The translations under genes were made by a program, and so were the position numbers. From CAXBMB01 sp963976695 (lineage in GTDB: Bacteria > Pseudomonadota > Alphaproteobacteria > Kiloniellales > DSM-21159): a stretch of DNA of 64,000 nt. The notes beneath the pieces are model-generated. The model searched no databases and had not been told where the DNA came from. It was given only the letters and a program-made list of their open reading frames with translations. Within the stretch, counting starts at the first letter, position 1, and every line of letters begins with the position of its first letter. Below are positions 61,436 through 64,000 of this stretch, in pieces. The stretch is taken from positions 124,001 through 188,000 of the forward strand of contig CAXBMB010000001.1 in the NCBI GenBank assembly GCA_963976695.1. Reading direction: 5' to 3'.

Positions 61436-62994
61436 TGGAAGAAACATCCAAAGGGCGCCGGCCGGGCCGCCGGCGCGGCAATGCCAATGACCGCCGTGCC
61501 GCGCCCACAGCCGAACGCGACACCAACTATCGTCAACTGAGAAACCCCTTCCCACAAATGGATGTGTTCTCAGCGGACGAGATCGCGGAGATCCATGCCA
61601 CGTCCCTTCGAATACTCGAAGAGCTGGGGATGAAGGTTCTGCTGCCTGAAGCGCGCACGATCTACGCGCAGGCCGGCGCGCGTGTCGATGACTCGAGCGA
61701 GATGGTCTATATCGGACGTGAATTGGTCGAAGCCGCGTTGGCCTCGGCTCCGAAATCGATCTCCTGTCACGCCGGCGCACGCCACCGCGACATTACTTTG
61801 GAGCTCGGCTGTCTGTCATTTCAGCCTGGTGCCGGGGCGCCAAACGCGACGGATCTGGAACGCGGACGGCGCCCGGGAACAGCAAGGGATTTCCGCGAGC
61901 TCACACAGCTCACCCACTATTTCGATGTCTTCCAAATGGTGTCGCCGCTTGTCGAGCCACAGGATATTCCATTACATCTGCGCCACTATTTCACGGTAGA
62001 GGCGCAGCTGACGCTGACCGACAAGTTTCCGTTCTTCTTCTCGCGCGGGACGCCGCAGGTCATGGACAGCTTTGAAATGCTGAAAAGCTTCCGGGGCCTG
62101 TCGGATGCCGAGTTCACCGCCAATCCGCATTGCTACACCATCATCAACACCAACTCGCCGCGCACGCTGGATATCCCCATGGCGCAAGGGTTGATCGATT
62201 TCGCCCGCTACGGGCAGATGCCGATCGTAACGCCCTTCACCCTGATGGGTGCCATGGCGCCCATAACGGTTGCAGGGGCGATCACGCTCAGCCATGCCGA
62301 AGTGCTGGCGGCGATCACCCTGAACCAGCTTGTGCGCCCAGGCGCACCCGTCTGCTATGGGACGTTCACGTCCAACGTGGATATGAAATCCGGCGCGCCG
62401 GCATTTGGCACGCCGGGACATTTTCAGGCCAGTCTCGCGGCCGGGCAACTGGCCCGATTCACCGGACTTCCCTGGCGCTCGGCGGCGGGATCCGCATCGA
62501 ATATCAACGATGTCCAGGCCGCCAACGAGAACCAGATGGGGCTCTGGGGTTGTCTGATGGCGGGCGCGTCCGTCATCATCCATTCGGCGGGTTGGCTCGA
62601 AGGTGGACTGAGCGTTTCCTATGAAAAGCTGATCACCGATGTCGAAGTGCTCAACATGATCGCCGAGCTTTGTCGCGGAAACAAAGCTGGATCGGACGAG
62701 ATCGGTTTTGACGCCGCGATTGGCGAAGTCGACCCGAGCGGACATTTCTTTGCCACCAGTCAAACAATGGCGCGCTACAGCTCGGAATTCTACCAGCCCA
62801 TCGTGCATGACTATGCCAACTTCGGCACTTGGACCGAACGCGGAGCAAAAGACGCGTCCACCCGCGCAACAGACGTCTGGAAACGCATTCTCGCCGAAGA
62901 CAAACGCCCCGAAGCCGATGGCGCCCAGGTGGAGCGGTTGACGGCCTTTATCGCGAAGCGTACCGCCGAAGGCGGCGCCCCGCCGGAGAGCTGA
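61435..62994 (+). CDS. MttB-family (trimethylamine methyltransferase-like) protein
   Basis: 519 residues, start overlapping the preceding stop by one base (TAATG). Family marks: SADEIAEIHATSLRILEELGMKVLLPEAR, SCHAGARHRD, FTLMGAMAPITVAGAITLSHAEVLA and SASNINDVQAANENQMGLWG. No internal TAG, so it is a non-pyrrolysine MttB; such relatives demethylate quaternary amines such as glycine betaine or carnitine with a corrinoid partner. No corrinoid gene is in view, so the substrate and partner are open. Confidence 0.9.
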   Translation: MEETSKGRRPGRRRGNANDRRAAPTAERDTNYRQLRNPFPQMDVFSADEIAEIHATSLRILEELGMKVLLPEARTIYAQAGARVDDSSEMVYIGRELVEAALASAPKSISCHAGARHRDITLELGCLSFQPGAGAPNATDLERGRRPGTARDFRELTQLTHYFDVFQMVSPLVEPQDIPLHLRHYFTVEAQLTLTDKFPFFFSRGTPQVMDSFEMLKSFRGLSDAEFTANPHCYTIINTNSPRTLDIPMAQGLIDFARYGQMPIVTPFTLMGAMAPITVAGAITLSHAEVLAAITLNQLVRPGAPVCYGTFTSNVDMKSGAPAFGTPGHFQASLAAGQLARFTGLPWRSAAGSASNINDVQAANENQMGLWGCLMAGASVIIHSAGWLEGGLSVSYEKLITDVEVLNMIAELCRGNKAGSDEIGFDAAIGEVDPSGHFFATSQTMARYSSEFYQPIVHDYANFGTWTERGAKDASTRATDVWKRILAEDKRPEADGAQVERLTAFIAKRTAEGGAPPES

Positions 62995-62996
62995 AG

Positions 62997-63668
62997 ATGT
63001 CCAAGCGTGCTGCCCCGCTTCTGCACCGCGACGACCCTGACAAGAATCCGCTTGTCGGGCATGTCAAAGTGACGCGCGAAGATTGGTTGAACGTTGCGCG
63101 GGACGTCTTGGTCAGTGACGGCGTGGCCGAGGTCAAAGTGCTGGCGCTCGGAGAACGGCTCGAGGTTTCACGCTCCAGTTTCTACTGGTATTTCAAAAGC
63201 CGTAAACATTTGCTTGAAGCGCTTCTCGACGACTGGGAAGCGCGCAATACCAAGCCGCTCATACGTCATTGCGATTTGCCTGCCGACTCAATCACCGAAG
63301 CGGTCTGCAACTTCTTCCGGTGTTTCATTGATTCCGCCCTGTTTGACCGCGGGTTGGATTTCGCGGTTCGCGAATGGTCGCGCCGCGATGGGGCGGTGCG
63401 CCAACGGATCGACGATGCGGACAAACAGCGACTGGATGCGATCACCCGCATGTTCGCGCGTCATGGATTCTCGGCATATCATGCGGACGCCCGGTCCCGG
63501 ATCCTGTATTTCATGCAGCTCGGTTACCACGCCGTCGAAGTGCACGAGCCGATGCGGGTTCGCATGGATCGTCTGGAAGGTTATCTGCAGGGCTTTACCG
63601 GCGAGCAACCCGATCCGGAAGCAATCAAGAAATTCAAAGACTTTGCCTTTTCGTTGGGAGCGGGCTGA
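62997..63668 (+). CDS. TetR-family regulator
   Basis: 223 residues from ATG 62997 (GGAGAG upstream). HTH: REDWLNVARDVLVSDGVAEVKVLALGERLEVSRSSFYWYFKSRKHLLEALL, then a helical ligand domain. It is inside the amine operon, 2 bp after the methyltransferase, and probably binds the paired dyads at 58920-58967. Confidence 0.9.
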   Translation: MSKRAAPLLHRDDPDKNPLVGHVKVTREDWLNVARDVLVSDGVAEVKVLALGERLEVSRSSFYWYFKSRKHLLEALLDDWEARNTKPLIRHCDLPADSITEAVCNFFRCFIDSALFDRGLDFAVREWSRRDGAVRQRIDDADKQRLDAITRMFARHGFSAYHADARSRILYFMQLGYHAVEVHEPMRVRMDRLEGYLQGFTGEQPDPEAIKKFKDFAFSLGAG

Positions 63669-64000
63669 TGCGCCGATATTCGGCATGGAACCTATTGCGT
63701 GAAGGGTTGCGGAATCACAAGGGATGGGGCAAGGCCTGGCGATCTCCCGAACCACGTTCAAACTATGATGTCGTTATCGTCGGCGCCGGCGGCCAGGGGT
63801 TGGCAACCGCCTACTATCTGGCCAAGAACCACGGCGTGACCAACGTCGCGGTGCTGGAAAAAGGCTGGCTCGGCGGCGGCAACACCGGGCGCAACACCAC
63901 GATCATCCGCTCGAACTATTTCTACCCCGAAAGCGCGGCACTTTATGACATGTCAGTCAGACTGTACGAGCGGTTGTCGCGCGATCTGAACTATAATGTG
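63668..64000 (+). CDS. soxB: Sarcosine oxidase beta subunit, N-terminal part
   Basis: Runs off the window; 111 residues visible. Opens WNLLREGLRNHKGWGKAWRSPEP, FAD motif VVIVGAGGQGLATAYYLAKNHG, then LEKGWLGGGNTGRNTTIIRSNYF, the signature of heterotetrameric sarcosine oxidase beta (flavin-carrying subunit), which demethylates sarcosine to glycine. Start overlaps the TetR stop by one base. The other subunits should follow beyond the window. Confidence 0.93.
   Translation, partial: MRRYSAWNLLREGLRNHKGWGKAWRSPEPRSNYDVVIVGAGGQGLATAYYLAKNHGVTNVAVLEKGWLGGGNTGRNTTIIRSNYFYPESAALYDMSVRLYERLSRDLNYNV

Noticed and set aside
59678..61780. Long open frame (700 codons) on the minus strand
   Set aside because: Antisense to the FAD/GcvT dehydrogenase and MttB genes; no family match and shadow composition.
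1..64000. CRISPR array or insertion sequence
   Set aside because: No regularly spaced repeats with unique spacers were seen, and no transposase gene with terminal inverted repeats was recognised.

Overview
The window comes from a high-G+C alphaproteobacterium. Evidence: the host proteins (ATP-type PEP carboxykinase, a fused TRAP-TAXI permease, a short zinc-finger protein upstream of polA, sarcosine and dimethylglycine-type oxidoreductases) and the P-type (trb) conjugation cluster of the kind found in rhizobial and sphingomonad integrative elements. The order within the class cannot be fixed from this sequence alone.

Layout. (1) 1-12181, host: end of pckA with its terminator, a TRAP-TAXI importer, polA with an upstream zinc-finger gene, an ABC ATPase, a lipoprotein hydrolase, a DMT exporter and a truncated FkbM-type methyltransferase. 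(2) 12182-58504, a 46.3-kb integrative and conjugative element (ICE). It is inserted in the anticodon loop of a tRNA-Arg(CCG) gene and flanked by a 14-bp direct repeat. The 5' half of the host tRNA is left at 12151-12195 and the 3' half at 58491-58536. An intact but different tRNA-Arg(CCG) lies just inside the left end and may replace the broken one. (3) 58537-64000, host: a four-gene operon for methylated-amine metabolism (GcvT-type FAD dehydrogenase, MttB-like methyltransferase, TetR regulator, start of soxB), preceded by two matching dyads.

Inside the ICE, left to right: a redox/hydrolase cargo between two LysR regulators (12.6-17.0 kb); the Trb mating-pore operon, DUF2274-trbI-G-F-L-trbK-alt-J-E-D-C-B, read leftward (16.9-26.5 kb); a small ArsR-SRPBCC-VOC cassette; the coupling protein TraG with a CopG-like partner; a DUF3363 relaxase; a transglycosylase-TraF-DUF2840-AlpA operon; regulators including a frameshifted RovC-like gene; and a maintenance block (DUF736, DUF2493, toprim, ParB-like, DUF932). 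A defence island follows at 44.4-56.8 kb, then the tyrosine integrase at the right end.

The defence island is two operons meeting tail to tail with 2 bp between them. The rightward one (45.0-51.3 kb, visibly lower in G+C) encodes a ribbon-helix-helix protein, a cytosine-5 DNA methyltransferase, a MORC/MutL-like GHKL ATPase, a Z1-domain helicase and a PD-(D/E)XK protein. This resembles Mza-type systems but has no AIPR gene and carries a methyltransferase. The leftward one (51.3-56.8 kb) is hipB-hipA followed by an OLD-type nuclease and a UvrD-like helicase (Gabija architecture), apparently co-transcribed with the toxin-antitoxin pair.

Other signals are three 11-bp-spaced pairs of GCGTAAGC near both element ends (candidate integrase arm sites), a leader shared by the parB-like and DUF932 genes, two large foldable leaders, and several dyad or repeat operators next to regulator genes.
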